A DNA stretch of 64,000 nucleotides from positions 346,456 through 410,455 of the forward strand of contig JAGQDJ010000021.1 in NCBI GenBank assembly GCA_022885665.1, given 5' to 3'. The DNA is from Triops longicaudatus (Eukaryota; Arthropoda; Branchiopoda; Notostraca; Triopsidae). Within the stretch, counting starts at the first letter, position 1. Each line of letters begins with the position of its first letter. The notes below the pieces were generated by a model that was given only the letters and a program-made list of their open reading frames with translations, ran no database searches and was not told the origin of the DNA. This document shows, piece by piece, positions 58,707 through 64,000 of this stretch. The position numbers and the translations under genes were made by a program.

Positions 58707-59751
58707 TACATTAATATTTGCTTTGACAGAAACCGCATTGCTAAATCAGAACTCGCTTACGTCGCGGGACTTGGTTCTCCAAACCTTAAGTTCCAATCCG
58801 ACATTGTGAACGTCAAAGGCCAATAAATTCAGAGTATACACAAAGCAGGAACTTCACATACATCCACCAAGACACAAGATCAATTGTGTAGTGTTCAGTC
58901 GATCGAAAAATGCTTAGTCAGTTGTGAAATATTCCACCGTCTAAAGTAATGTCTTTTGTACAAAGCTTTTCCAAAACATTCGCCAGCAAATTAGAAAATG
59001 CTAACGCTGATTAATAAAAATAATTAATACACAAATCGTGTAACAATGAGAATCAAGAAATCTAATAAATTAGACTAACTTGTTCAACAAGAATTTGTTA
59101 ACGATTTTCTATTTATTACGGCTGCCTTCTCTTATAGGGAAGTTGACCTAAGACGATGTCAATATTTTATCCTAAATATAAGACTCCTCTGCTTGTTATG
59201 CAAGCCAAAAGAAGACGGATCACACGTCTTTTCTAATCTTGTATTCCTTCTGCTCTGCCGCTCACAATCAAAAGCATTTCAAGCTTGCTTCTCTGGAAAC
59301 ATTCATAAAATTGAATAGGAGCATTTATCCCAGCTTAGTGACGATTTAGCTGTTCAATAATACGGGTAGACTGCATTCCTTCTTAATGTGACACCAGTTG
59401 CTCCGGGCAAAAAGCATCTCAGCGAGCAAAACCGGGTCATTTTCTTCGTAAGCCCTTTACTGTAATTTCATGACTTAACAAACTGGGTCTCCAGTGTATT
59501 GACGTGATATAACTGCAAAGAAATCTTACCTTGGTTGTAAGGAATGACTTCATATGTTGGGGGATCGTCTTGATCCTGTCGAACAAGAACAGCGACACCC
59601 CCTGGGGGCATACTCGCGGTACTCGCTTTCTCCGTTGGCCGCTGGATGGCAGACATTGCCCTGAGGCTGGGATGGTAGAACGAGGAGCCGCGCGGTGGGT
59701 ATTCGGGCGGAACTTGCGCCGGCGCCGGAGCTGGTGGTGATGCACGCACAT
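21011..59751 (-). CDS. Ten-m: Teneurin (Ten-m/Odz), 22 exons, N terminus incomplete
   Basis: Exons in transcript order: 59751-59530, 43249-43186, 39458-39259, 38368-38201, 38148-38041, 36490-35816, 35285-35127, 31874-31734, 31303-31112, 31014-30865, 29739-29532, 27672-27553, 27494-27170, 26796-26129, 26063-25631, 25556-25224, 25105-24815, 24733-23991, 23921-23786, 23720-23649, 23557-22021, 21855-21011. All are GT/AG, phases agree, and they sum to about 2,595 residues. Domains in order: Pro-rich cytoplasmic segment, one transmembrane helix, furin-like site, six EGF modules, Cys-rich TTR-like and FN-plug regions, NHL propeller, YD/Rhs barrel, and a toxin-like C-terminal (Tox-GHH family) region. 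Teneurins are type II membrane adhesion receptors at synapses and growing axons, binding latrophilins and each other. Known teneurins have eight EGFs; EGF3 and EGF4 were not found. The first cytoplasmic exon(s) are also missing. Confidence 0.95.
22021..23557 (-). CDS. Ten-m: Teneurin exon U (YD barrel and Rhs core)
   Basis: The largest exon, 512 codons. Many YD repeats (YRYDDQNRVTEQ, YTYDEDGQL, YQYDEAGQV), then YVATDQCGTPLVLFNQYGEI and GGLVDPLTGLVH..GRW-like GQWLAP, the Rhs-type cap shared by teneurins and bacterial Rhs/TcC proteins. It ends NDPLNWNNFG..SDMT; donor GTAAGC. Confidence 0.97.
23649..23720 (-). CDS. Ten-m: Teneurin exon T (YD repeats, 72 nt)
   Basis: 24 codons, phase 0-0: VRITLGSGRGYTYHYDDSDA, a YD repeat. 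Acceptor ATCTTTAG, donor GTAAAT. It is flanked by introns of 65 and 91 bp and is too short for ordinary ORF calling. Confidence 0.88.
23786..23921 (-). CDS. Ten-m: Teneurin exon S (YD repeats)
   Basis: 136 nt: RQTLYSYDTRNNLAEIRYKD, ending SYGQNQM at GTAATG. Of two nearby donors, only this one keeps phase 0 into the next exon. Acceptor TTCGCCAG. Confidence 0.82.
23991..24733 (-). CDS. Ten-m: Teneurin exon R (YD repeats)
   Basis: 247 codons, starting VTTGVGHKVSLLRDYNDQV. YHYDAYGRLSQVVLPDGEYY is a clear YD repeat. It ends ALRFTLDK at donor GTAACT in phase 2. Confidence 0.93.
24815..25105 (-). CDS. Ten-m: Teneurin exon Q (last NHL blade to YD barrel)
   Basis: 97 codons, phase 0-0. LALTPDGTLYTADALNLQI is the last NHL blade; YTFNRYGQHLATKD..SFQY starts the YD-repeat shell. 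Acceptor CTACAG, donor GTAAGT. Confidence 0.94.
25224..25556 (-). CDS. Ten-m: Teneurin exon P (NHL propeller)
   Basis: 111 codons, phase 0-0: FQPVWPSELLLNPLDNSLHF, VVGSPLHCPATG, LAFSPNGDLYATQKS. These are further NHL blades. Acceptor GACACAG, donor GTAAGC. Confidence 0.94.
25631..26063 (-). CDS. Ten-m: Teneurin exon O (NHL propeller)
   Basis: LAVSPADGSLYLSHSARRQI, EVVAGTGEACHPADANQCGE and KVLYIADGPSIRIVDAHGT form two to three NHL blades, matching vertebrate sequence block by block. Donor GTAATA; phase 0 out. Confidence 0.95.
26129..26796 (-). CDS. Ten-m: Teneurin exon N (FN-plug, first NHL blade)
   Basis: VLQESVSIPGSDLHLLYHSS through YTFAWDRHNVYRQKVYGL to GSLYIADFDLIRRWTPEGKV, the first NHL repeat. 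It is collinear with vertebrates. Phase 0 in, phase 2 out; donor GTATGA. Confidence 0.95.
26797..27169 (-). other. Teneurin intron, AT-rich
   Basis: A 373 bp intron with poly(A)/poly(T) runs near 26900-26960. Nothing else is seen. Confidence 0.8.
27170..27494 (-). CDS. Ten-m: Teneurin exon M (TTR/FN-plug)
   Basis: FDMLVNGGGAVTLQFQRSPF, then TPWNRIMVLETIVLRH, matching vertebrate FDLVTNGG..LRFERAPF..PWDRFFVMETIVMRH. It ends YAEAQ at GTAAGT, phase 0. Confidence 0.95.
27553..27672 (-). CDS. Ten-m: Teneurin exon L (TTR-like domain)
   Basis: 120 nt encoding VSVLRGRVVTTQGLGIIGV, then GFTLTRYGGW. This is the transthyretin-like fold seen in all teneurins (VIRGQVMTSDGTPLVGV). Acceptor TTTGCAG, donor GTACGT. 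Confidence 0.92.
27673..29531 (-). other. Teneurin intron, nothing recognised
   Basis: 1.86 kb. Short open frames on both strands (the longest 147 codons at 27960-28403, plus strand) have no known motifs. Neighbouring exons join in phase without it. Confidence 0.75.
29532..29739 (-). CDS. Ten-m: Teneurin exon K (Cys-rich, post-EGF)
   Basis: GLVDCADSDCCGSVSC, then LMCLASADPADVLLRK and RVRFLVED, matching the vertebrate LVDCMDPDCC..SPNPLDII..RIKFLVG block. Acceptor TTTTAG, donor GTAAGA; phase 2 out. Confidence 0.93.
29740..30864 (-). other. Teneurin intron with a plus-strand TATA-like site
   Basis: 1.1 kb. It contains a well-formed TATATAAAAG at 30543-30552 on the plus strand, described separately. 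No exon is recognised. Confidence 0.7.
30543..30552 (+). promoter_or_regulatory. Possible antisense TATA-type core promoter
   Basis: TATATAAAAG followed by a GGGGC run, then an A/C-rich 50 bp stretch and an ATG at 30602 opening a 24-codon frame. It is a good match to a TATA box in sequence only; there is no evidence of transcription. Confidence 0.3.
30865..31014 (-). CDS. Ten-m: Teneurin exon J (EGF8)
   Basis: GCPAGCSGQGVC, then YTCQCASGWAGADC, is the last EGF module. It ends QCADDIDNDK, the start of the conserved acidic DNDGDGLVDC motif. Acceptor CTGTAG, donor GTAAGT. Confidence 0.94.
31112..31303 (-). CDS. Ten-m: Teneurin exon I (EGF6 and EGF7)
   Basis: CEVDCGSHGTCRGGKCMC is EGF6 and CDPRCNLHGQCWNGTCVC is EGF7, each with six cysteines. 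They match vertebrate CSVDCGSHGVC and CHPRCAEHGTC. It ends GKHCTI. Phase 1-1. Confidence 0.95.
   Translation of the reverse strand, partial: LLANAKWIAAATVPVAVENACAKMDGAVSDAKQLPVILAATYTVNVGMELVYAPGVSMENIVP
31304..31733 (-). other. Teneurin intron, nothing recognised
   Basis: 430 bp between EGF5-like and EGF6 exons. No extra cysteine-rich segment is seen. Confidence 0.8.
31734..31874 (-). CDS. Ten-m: Teneurin exon H (EGF5-like, odd cysteine)
   Basis: Contains CLRWMCSLHGVWD and KCQCERGWEGPTC: five cysteines, with an aromatic residue in place of the third. This matches vertebrate EGF5 (CSGHGTY..), the second dimerisation module. Phase 1-1; donor GTAAAT. Confidence 0.88.
31875..35126 (-). other. 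Teneurin intron where EGF3 and EGF4 would be expected
   Basis: 3.25 kb, AT-rich around 32.0-32.3 and 34.5-34.9 kb. I looked for Cys-dense segments on the minus strand and found none, so the two missing EGF modules are not visible here. Confidence 0.75.
35127..35285 (-). CDS. Ten-m: Teneurin exon G (EGF2, odd cysteine)
   Basis: CPVLCSGHGVYGKGVCHC aligns with vertebrate EGF2 (CPVLCSGNGQYSKGRC). One Cys is replaced by Tyr, leaving the free cysteine used for teneurin dimers. It is followed by a Pro-rich linker of about 25 residues. Donor GTAAGT; phase 1-1. Confidence 0.94.
35286..35815 (-). other. Teneurin intron, nothing recognised
   Basis: 530 bp, A-rich on the plus strand around 35380-35480. 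EGF1 and EGF2 exons join across it in phase 1. Confidence 0.8.
35816..36490 (-). CDS. Ten-m: Teneurin exon F (ectodomain stalk and EGF1)
   Basis: 225 codons, phase 1-1. ALYGRRNVAPTVTQHDFVEF matches the vertebrate YGRKGLPPSHTQYDFVE block. A furin-like RTQR/S follows near 36040-36055, then WFLGIYND and EGF1 (CPDECNGRGECLVGKC..). Donor GTAAGT. Confidence 0.95.
36491..38040 (-). other. Teneurin intron, nothing recognised
   Basis: 1.55 kb without exon-like sequence. Short open frames on both strands look like chance. Confidence 0.75.
38041..38148 (-). CDS. Ten-m: Teneurin exon E (juxtamembrane ectodomain)
   Basis: 108 nt, phase 1-1, acceptor TAGCAG, donor GTAAGT. It encodes MRSDTNCLVIEDVQMSTKEE. 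Included because both splice sites and both phases fit; without it the frame would also stay open, so it could be alternatively used. Confidence 0.7.
38201..38368 (-). CDS. Ten-m: Teneurin exon D (transmembrane helix)
   Basis: After the basic stretch it encodes CRQITCSWRLLAIALLLLCG and then LLAAALAYLA: a juxtamembrane Cys-Ser-Trp motif like vertebrate CSWKCTAL, then one hydrophobic helix of about 21 residues. This is the type II signal anchor. Acceptor TTCTGCAG, donor GTAATG; phase 1-1. Confidence 0.88.
38369..39258 (-). other. Teneurin intron, nothing recognised
   Basis: 890 bp between the last cytoplasmic exon and the transmembrane exon. Confidence 0.75.
39259..39458 (-). CDS. Ten-m: Teneurin exon C (cytoplasmic)
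   Basis: 200 nt, acceptor ATTGCAG, donor GTAATG. It encodes a Gly/Ser/Thr-rich segment ending GSSLHHGTIG, upstream of the membrane exon. Low complexity; supported by phase and position. Confidence 0.7.
39459..43185 (-). other. Teneurin intron with repeat fragments
   Basis: 3.7 kb. It holds a one-ended pogo-like fragment near 40346 (CAGTAGATCCCTTTAATCCG), an AT-rich tandem repeat at 40517-40590 and a plus-strand TATATAAAAG at 42678-42687. The 160-codon frame at 42020-42502 has no recognisable domain. Confidence 0.65.
40517..40590. repeat. Diverged AT-rich tandem repeat, about 26 bp unit
   Basis: Roughly three copies of a unit containing ATAAGTAATTCCATAAATAA, each changed at several sites. 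Confidence 0.7.
43186..43249 (-). CDS. Ten-m: Teneurin exon B (cytoplasmic, short)
   Basis: 64 nt between TTCTAG and GTAAGT. In the only frame that joins both neighbours it reads KSVSSSGWNFLQPSERVPLP. It has no diagnostic motif, so it is supported by splice sites and by fitting phase 1 in and phase 2 out. Confidence 0.6.
51866..52052. mobile_element. Pogo/Tigger-like MITE, tandem copy 1
   Basis: Left end CAGTAAAATCTCGTTATAAA; right end CACCATAACGAGATTCCATT, its near reverse complement. The inside contains TTCGTTATATCCGAAG, shared with the next two copies. Confidence 0.7.
52128..52290. mobile_element. Pogo/Tigger-like MITE, tandem copy 2
   Basis: Left end AAATCTCGTTATAACAATCC; right end GTTATAACAAGATTCCTCTG. 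The inside matches copy 1 (GCCGAAGATCGTTATATCAG; TATAGCCAACAGTAAGTTAT). Confidence 0.7.
52291..52435. mobile_element. Pogo/Tigger-like MITE, tandem copy 3, degraded
   Basis: Contains CGTTCGTTATATCCGAAG and ends GTTCGTTATATCGAAATTCC, directly after copy 2. Ends are less clear than in the other copies. Confidence 0.55.
55240..55578. mobile_element. Pogo/Tigger-like MITEs, two nested or adjacent copies
   Basis: Starts GTTAGAATTTCGTTATAACA and ends CGTTATAGCGAAGTTTCACTG. A further internal end (TTCGTTATAACGAGATCCTA near 55389) and start (AGGAAAATCACGTTATAAAT near 55454) show two units. There is no coding capacity. Confidence 0.65.
58568..58704. repeat. (AAT)n microsatellite, about 137 bp
   Basis: Imperfect AAT/TAA run with a few interruptions (AAAT, ATACTACT) inside the large teneurin intron. 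Confidence 0.95.
59530..59751 (-). CDS. Ten-m: Teneurin exon A (cytoplasmic, Pro-rich)
   Basis: First exon I can support. Acceptor CTGTAG, donor GTAAGA. It encodes VRASPPAPAPAQVPPEYPP, then PPTYEVIPYNQ. Proline runs fit the SH3-binding cytoplasmic tail of teneurins, but this part is weakly conserved; the assignment rests on phase 1 joining the next exon and on strand and position. Confidence 0.7.
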
Positions 59752-62700
59752 CTACAGACAGAAACAAGAAAGAAGGAAGCAATTGAGTCATGGCTTCACG
59801 CAAGGTGGCGTTCCATGTCCCCTCAGCACGCGTCACGTCGATTACCCTACGGGTATTCCTGTTATCAAGAAATGAGGCAGAATTGACAGCGAGTGAGAAC
59901 CGTGCCTAATTTCATAATGCGACTCCCAAACAGCAGGCAACTAATGAGGTTCCTACACATTATCCTAACTGTTCCGTGTACTTTAGCTCTTTTCTCTTGT
60001 CTTGCCTCATGTTATGGGTCACAATTTTGGGTAGGGCATGGCAAGTTTTCACGAGCAGCACTAATTTACTCTGTTTATTGCCAAAGTGCTTTTAATGAAA
60101 ACTAATAACCGAGCTCAGCGAGACACTGATGCGAAAGAAAAGCAAGAGAGTAAAAAGTTTTTTTACTAAGGTAAGATAAAAGGGAAAGACAAACACGGCG
60201 AAATGGTGAACGCGCAAAACTAATTACATTCTAGCCTTGTAACAACGTTGAAGTTGCAAATGGCGAAAGAAAGTCGACTTCAGACAACTGTGGGCGATGT
60301 TATGGCATTCTTTTGCCCTCGCTCAAAACCCAATTTGCCGCCTGGGTCTCTGACGGGTCTTTTGCCAACACAACACGTGATAGATAAAGGAGGCACATGA
60401 GAGTGATTCCCGATTCCCCTAGTCCTCCGCTGCTTACAGGTCGTGTATGCCGACTGGCTGTGTGGCGTAAGGAAGCGATAGATGGATACGGGCAAACGCT
60501 GGACTTTCAGCGCTTTGTTGTTGACTCATTGCAGTGACCCAATGATGTACAAGTTCTTTCGGTTGATTGTATGGCCAAGAGAGTGCAAACGTTGACCTAC
60601 GCACGAACTGTGATCAGAGAGAGAAAAAAGTAGGACGTGCTGATATAACAGGGAGTGGACGACAAACTGGACCTTATTTTGCACGGCAAGGCTTAGAATG
60701 CTACCGCGGAAGCGCGTCATTAGTTATGCGACCCAACCTGTGAAGCTCCCACGTTACACTTTTTTTTTTGTCTTTTCCTTGAACACACTTTCTGCATAGT
60801 TCCCCGAAATTCGATTTTTAACAGCCGAAGCACGTTGTGAGCATAAAAGCTACTTTCCGTTCCTTTTTCTTACTCAATCAAAAAAGGCCTTCATTTGTCA
60901 CGTGCCAAAGCATACGTACTGCGTACAATGTCACGGTACTAGTATGGAGAACACAAAAAAATGAACGCCGAGTAGAACTATTCCTCACTGGAAAGGTTTG
61001 CTATTTAACAGAAAGGAAATGCAAACAGGCATTGGAGGTACAGTGGACACCCTCTTATCCGTCAGATATGGGAATGGACATTAAAAACGAACACAATGTT
61101 CCACTGGTTGTATTAAAAAAAAAATGAAATAGCTGTTATAATAAAAAATGTCTAAAATTTTAAGTTCAATGCGCAGATTCGAGTAGAATCTCGTTATAAC
61201 GAACCTCCAGAGACCATAAAAAGGGTTTGGTATGTCCAAAGTTTGTTAGATTTCTCGCTTCTTTTGTACATTTTTAGGATTCATGACCTTACAACCCGTC
61301 TACTATAGCTAACAGTTCTCTATAAAATGATTTTTTATCACGAGATTCTATTATAGTAGGTTTATTTAAAATATTGCGATTTTTTACATGTTAATTTCTA
61401 TTTATTTATAGCACTAATTTACATTTATTTATTGTATTAATTTCTATTTGGATAGGAATCACAAATCCTCAATTTTAATTGATTTTTAATTAATTTTTAA
61501 AACTTCAAATTCCTCCGATTTCTCACGAATGAAATGGTGCATTATAACGAGACACCTGAATTACCTTTTCCTTGTAAGTATGTGCTGTTAAACCGTGTAC
61601 TGATAACAGATTTCATTTTAGTTCTAAAAAAAATCATAAAGATTTTAACGGCAAGCTGAAACTGCTCGTATTACTGGAAAAAAGTAGCTTTGGGATCACA
61701 CCGGGAATATGGACTCCGCTTCCAGTATCCCCATGCAAAGGTATCCGAGGCAAGTAAAAATAAAAACGAGTTGACAAGGACATATTTCTTCAACCTAGTG
61801 CAAGGCATGGAGCTCATATGCAAAAGTAGAAAACGTCATTTGTCGGCACAAGCCCAGCTGCACTCAAGCACGTAATTATTCATGAAGAGCTTTTTCTTTT
61901 GGAAACTTGTCCACTCATGTTTTCATTCCCCGAAAAGGAATGGATGGGTTAGGCAACAAAAGCTTCTTCAGTCCGGGATGTTCAAACATTCAAAGCACCC
62001 TGTCTTCATCCATCCACCGCCGTCTCGTGTATACCTTCCAGATATTGAGGTATGAGAAGCACAAACTGGACCTTCCGCTATAGCAAAAGGCTTAGTGATG
62101 CTTTTCTATGCCAAACCGACGTCGATTCAAAAGCGAGGCTTGTATAATTCCACAACCCCAGCTTGAAATCCAGCCCGGGGAGGGTGAAAAAAAAAATTAC
62201 TTCGTTTCTTTGCTGAAGATGGGGTGCTTATCTCCCCCTCTTTCTCCTTTGAAGTTTACCCTGTTGCGGCCACCCACTTGGTAAACAACGACAACTCAAG
62301 CAGGACAGTCCATCTCGTTGAATAGAGTGCATCCAGCAAATACACATCGTTTGTTAACTTAGGAATGTTCTTAGTGTGACATGTTTACGCTCGCCTTTAA
62401 CCTCACTATAAAGCCGGGCGCTCAATATCCAAATCCATAATGGGGATTGAGCACCTCGCCGAAGTTGAACGCAACAAAAAAGAACTAACGGTTCAGCCAG
62501 ACAACAATGCCAATCGGTTTAAGCTTTTAGAGTCCTTTAACAAAAGCGTTTCGTATACAATGACAATCACGCTGTCTATTGAATCAGTGTTCTTTAACGG
62601 TTACTCTGTAAGCCATAAGAAATAAAACGGCGCATTTGCATCGTTCAGAGCGTCAGGATCGTTACCTTCAAAAATGGCGTGAGCTAAAGAAGTAAAAACC

Positions 62701-64000
62701 GAACAATATATGTACTATAAACATTTTGCTGATCCGTCTTGATCAAAGGACGAGGGCGGCTTGCCGCTGACGGTAATATGTCGTTCATATTCCGTAGTGG
62801 CGTCTTTTTAATGCAGTAAAGCCTAATAATCCGGACTATTTTCCAGGAAGAATTCCAGGAAGGAAGGAAAAAAATAACAAGTGGCTTGTAGATTACTCCC
62901 CAAACCTTACTTGACAACCCTGGGCACATCCTTGTTTGTGGCTTTCCAGAAACCATGAACTGTGCACGTTACTTATTTAATTTATGTTCATTATATCCTT
63001 TGTCGCTCAATTTAGGCCTAACTGAGTTACTATGCCCCGAGTCCGTAAAAGTTTCCGACTTTCAATACACGCTTTTTCTCCCAGAATATTTGTGGCTTGC
63101 ACAAGACAGATCGTTAACATATGTGACCATGACTCTGGGCACATTTGTTAACAAAAAAAGTAAGAGACTAACGTTTTACGAGCTTAGTTTTTTTTCTAGA
63201 CTCACACTCCATAATGTTTTTCACTGTGTGAACATCGCTTTTCTATTTTCCATTCCTTATTTTAAGAACCTTATGGGGTCTCGGGCATCATTACTTTTCC
63301 AGTTTCTTCCTTTTCCTTATCTCAAATGTTCAAAGCTCGTTGTAATATATTCCATTAGAGCTTTTACACCGGTGGTCAACTTTCTTTACTGCGGGCATCC
63401 TGCTAAACGGATCAACTTAACCGATTTTCTCGCTTTACCACCAAAGTGCAAATCCTATTGTCCGCTGGTATCTGTATGCTAAATTTTTGAAGGGTGGGAA
63501 AACCTTTCTCTCATTCCAAGATCAACGCAAGGATAACGCCCGCAACCAGAGGAAGACGGAGGAGGAGCCCACCCGCAGTTGGAGACAGAGTTATGAGAAC
63601 GCAGCTCCAATGCCACCCATTTTTTTCTTTTTTTCACTTCGTTTCGCCCTTGGCCCGCCACCTTAACCGACAATGGTGTCAATAAACATAGTCACTACCA
63701 TCTTGCGGTTAGAAAGGAACAGATTCCTTATGGGAGGCTGCGAACGCATAAAGGAAGGCAAACACAAAACGCAGGTAACGAGGGAGACACGAGAGCAAAA
63801 GGCAAAGGCTTACTATTTCAGTCTTTGATGACAATCTGAGAACGTAAAAGCGATATGACCAAAGATAATAATTTCCGTTAGTACGGTCAACTTTGGCCGA
63901 CTTCCTTCCTACAGTTCTGCAACTTGAATCGTCGCAACCTCTTGAGATAAAATGACGACTATGGGCTGGTATGAGTGAGAAATTGAAATATATATATATA
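59752..64000. other. Upstream teneurin intron or 5' flank
   Basis: The missing first cytoplasmic exon(s) may be here or beyond the window. No segment with a good acceptor and donor and teneurin-like sequence was found. It contains one MITE (61183-61366) and a one-ended pogo-like fragment near 62813. The longest frame (62955-63482, plus) is unrecognised. Confidence 0.6.
61183..61366. mobile_element. Pogo/Tigger-like MITE
   Basis: About 184 bp. Left end GTAGAATCTCGTTATAACGA; right end TATCACGAGATTCTATTATA. The inside (TACTATAGCTAACAG) matches the tandem copies at 51866-52290. The cleanest single copy in the window. Confidence 0.7.

Larger units (their letters stand above)
43250..59529 (-). other. 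Teneurin large intron (16.3 kb)
   Basis: The longest intron, between two cytoplasmic exons. It contains MITE clusters (51866-52435, 55240-55578) and an (AAT)n microsatellite (58568-58704). The open frames are all below about 125 codons and unrecognised; I support no gene inside it. Long 5' introns like this commonly hold enhancers, but nothing here shows that directly. Confidence 0.7.

Noticed and set aside
62955..63482. 175-codon plus-strand ORF, the longest unexplained frame
   Set aside because: Hydrophobic, no recognisable domain or promoter context; cannot be supported as a gene without transcript or homology evidence.
63500..63690. Possible N-terminal teneurin exon with a Pro/Ser-rich stretch
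   Set aside because: No pyrimidine-rich acceptor and only a weak GTTATC donor; frame does not give a clear teneurin match.
1..64000. CRISPR array, phage, operon or bacterial defence system
   Set aside because: The sequence is a spliced animal locus; no regular repeat-spacer array or prokaryotic gene organisation is present.

Overview
This is animal nuclear DNA, not bacterial or viral. Two conserved metazoan genes are split into many short exons with canonical GT/AG junctions. Introns range from about 55 bp to 16 kb, and the non-coding DNA is AT-rich with pogo/Tigger-like MITEs, a tRNA-derived SINE and (AAT)n microsatellite. The protein sequences look like those of a protostome invertebrate, most likely an arthropod. 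The species cannot be named from the sequence alone.

Layout. 1-8944 is non-coding as far as I can read: the 5' flank or a long first intron of the plus-strand gene, with MITEs near 0.8-1.45 kb. 8945-18855 (+) is a TTC28 orthologue in 20 exons. It is open at the 5' end, because its first exon starts inside a TPR. It encodes a long TPR array, a CHAT domain and a Ser-rich tail. 18856-21010 is a convergent intergenic gap holding two related SINE copies. 21011-59751 (-) is a teneurin (Ten-m/Odz) in 22 exons, running from a proline-rich cytoplasmic segment to the C-terminal stop; its first exon(s) lie upstream of 59751. 59752-64000 is a further intron or 5' flank with a MITE and no recognised exon.

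Both gene models were built by hand from splice sites, reading phase and family similarity. In each, all exon phases agree and the summed length is a whole number of codons: about 2,375 residues for TTC28 and about 2,595 for teneurin, both partial at the N terminus. The genes are tail to tail and have no obvious shared function. TTC28 is an intracellular scaffold, reported in mammals at the spindle midzone and midbody. Teneurin is a type II transmembrane adhesion receptor for synapse and axon matching.

The most useful observations are: a teneurin with six EGF modules rather than the usual eight (EGF3 and EGF4 not found) but with both odd-cysteine dimerisation EGFs kept; a TTC28 CHAT domain with a histidine but no nucleophilic cysteine; a conserved furin-like site; a run of phase 1-1 exons; and a dated-looking set of pogo-like MITEs, partly in tandem. 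I found no operon, CRISPR, phage or other new system.
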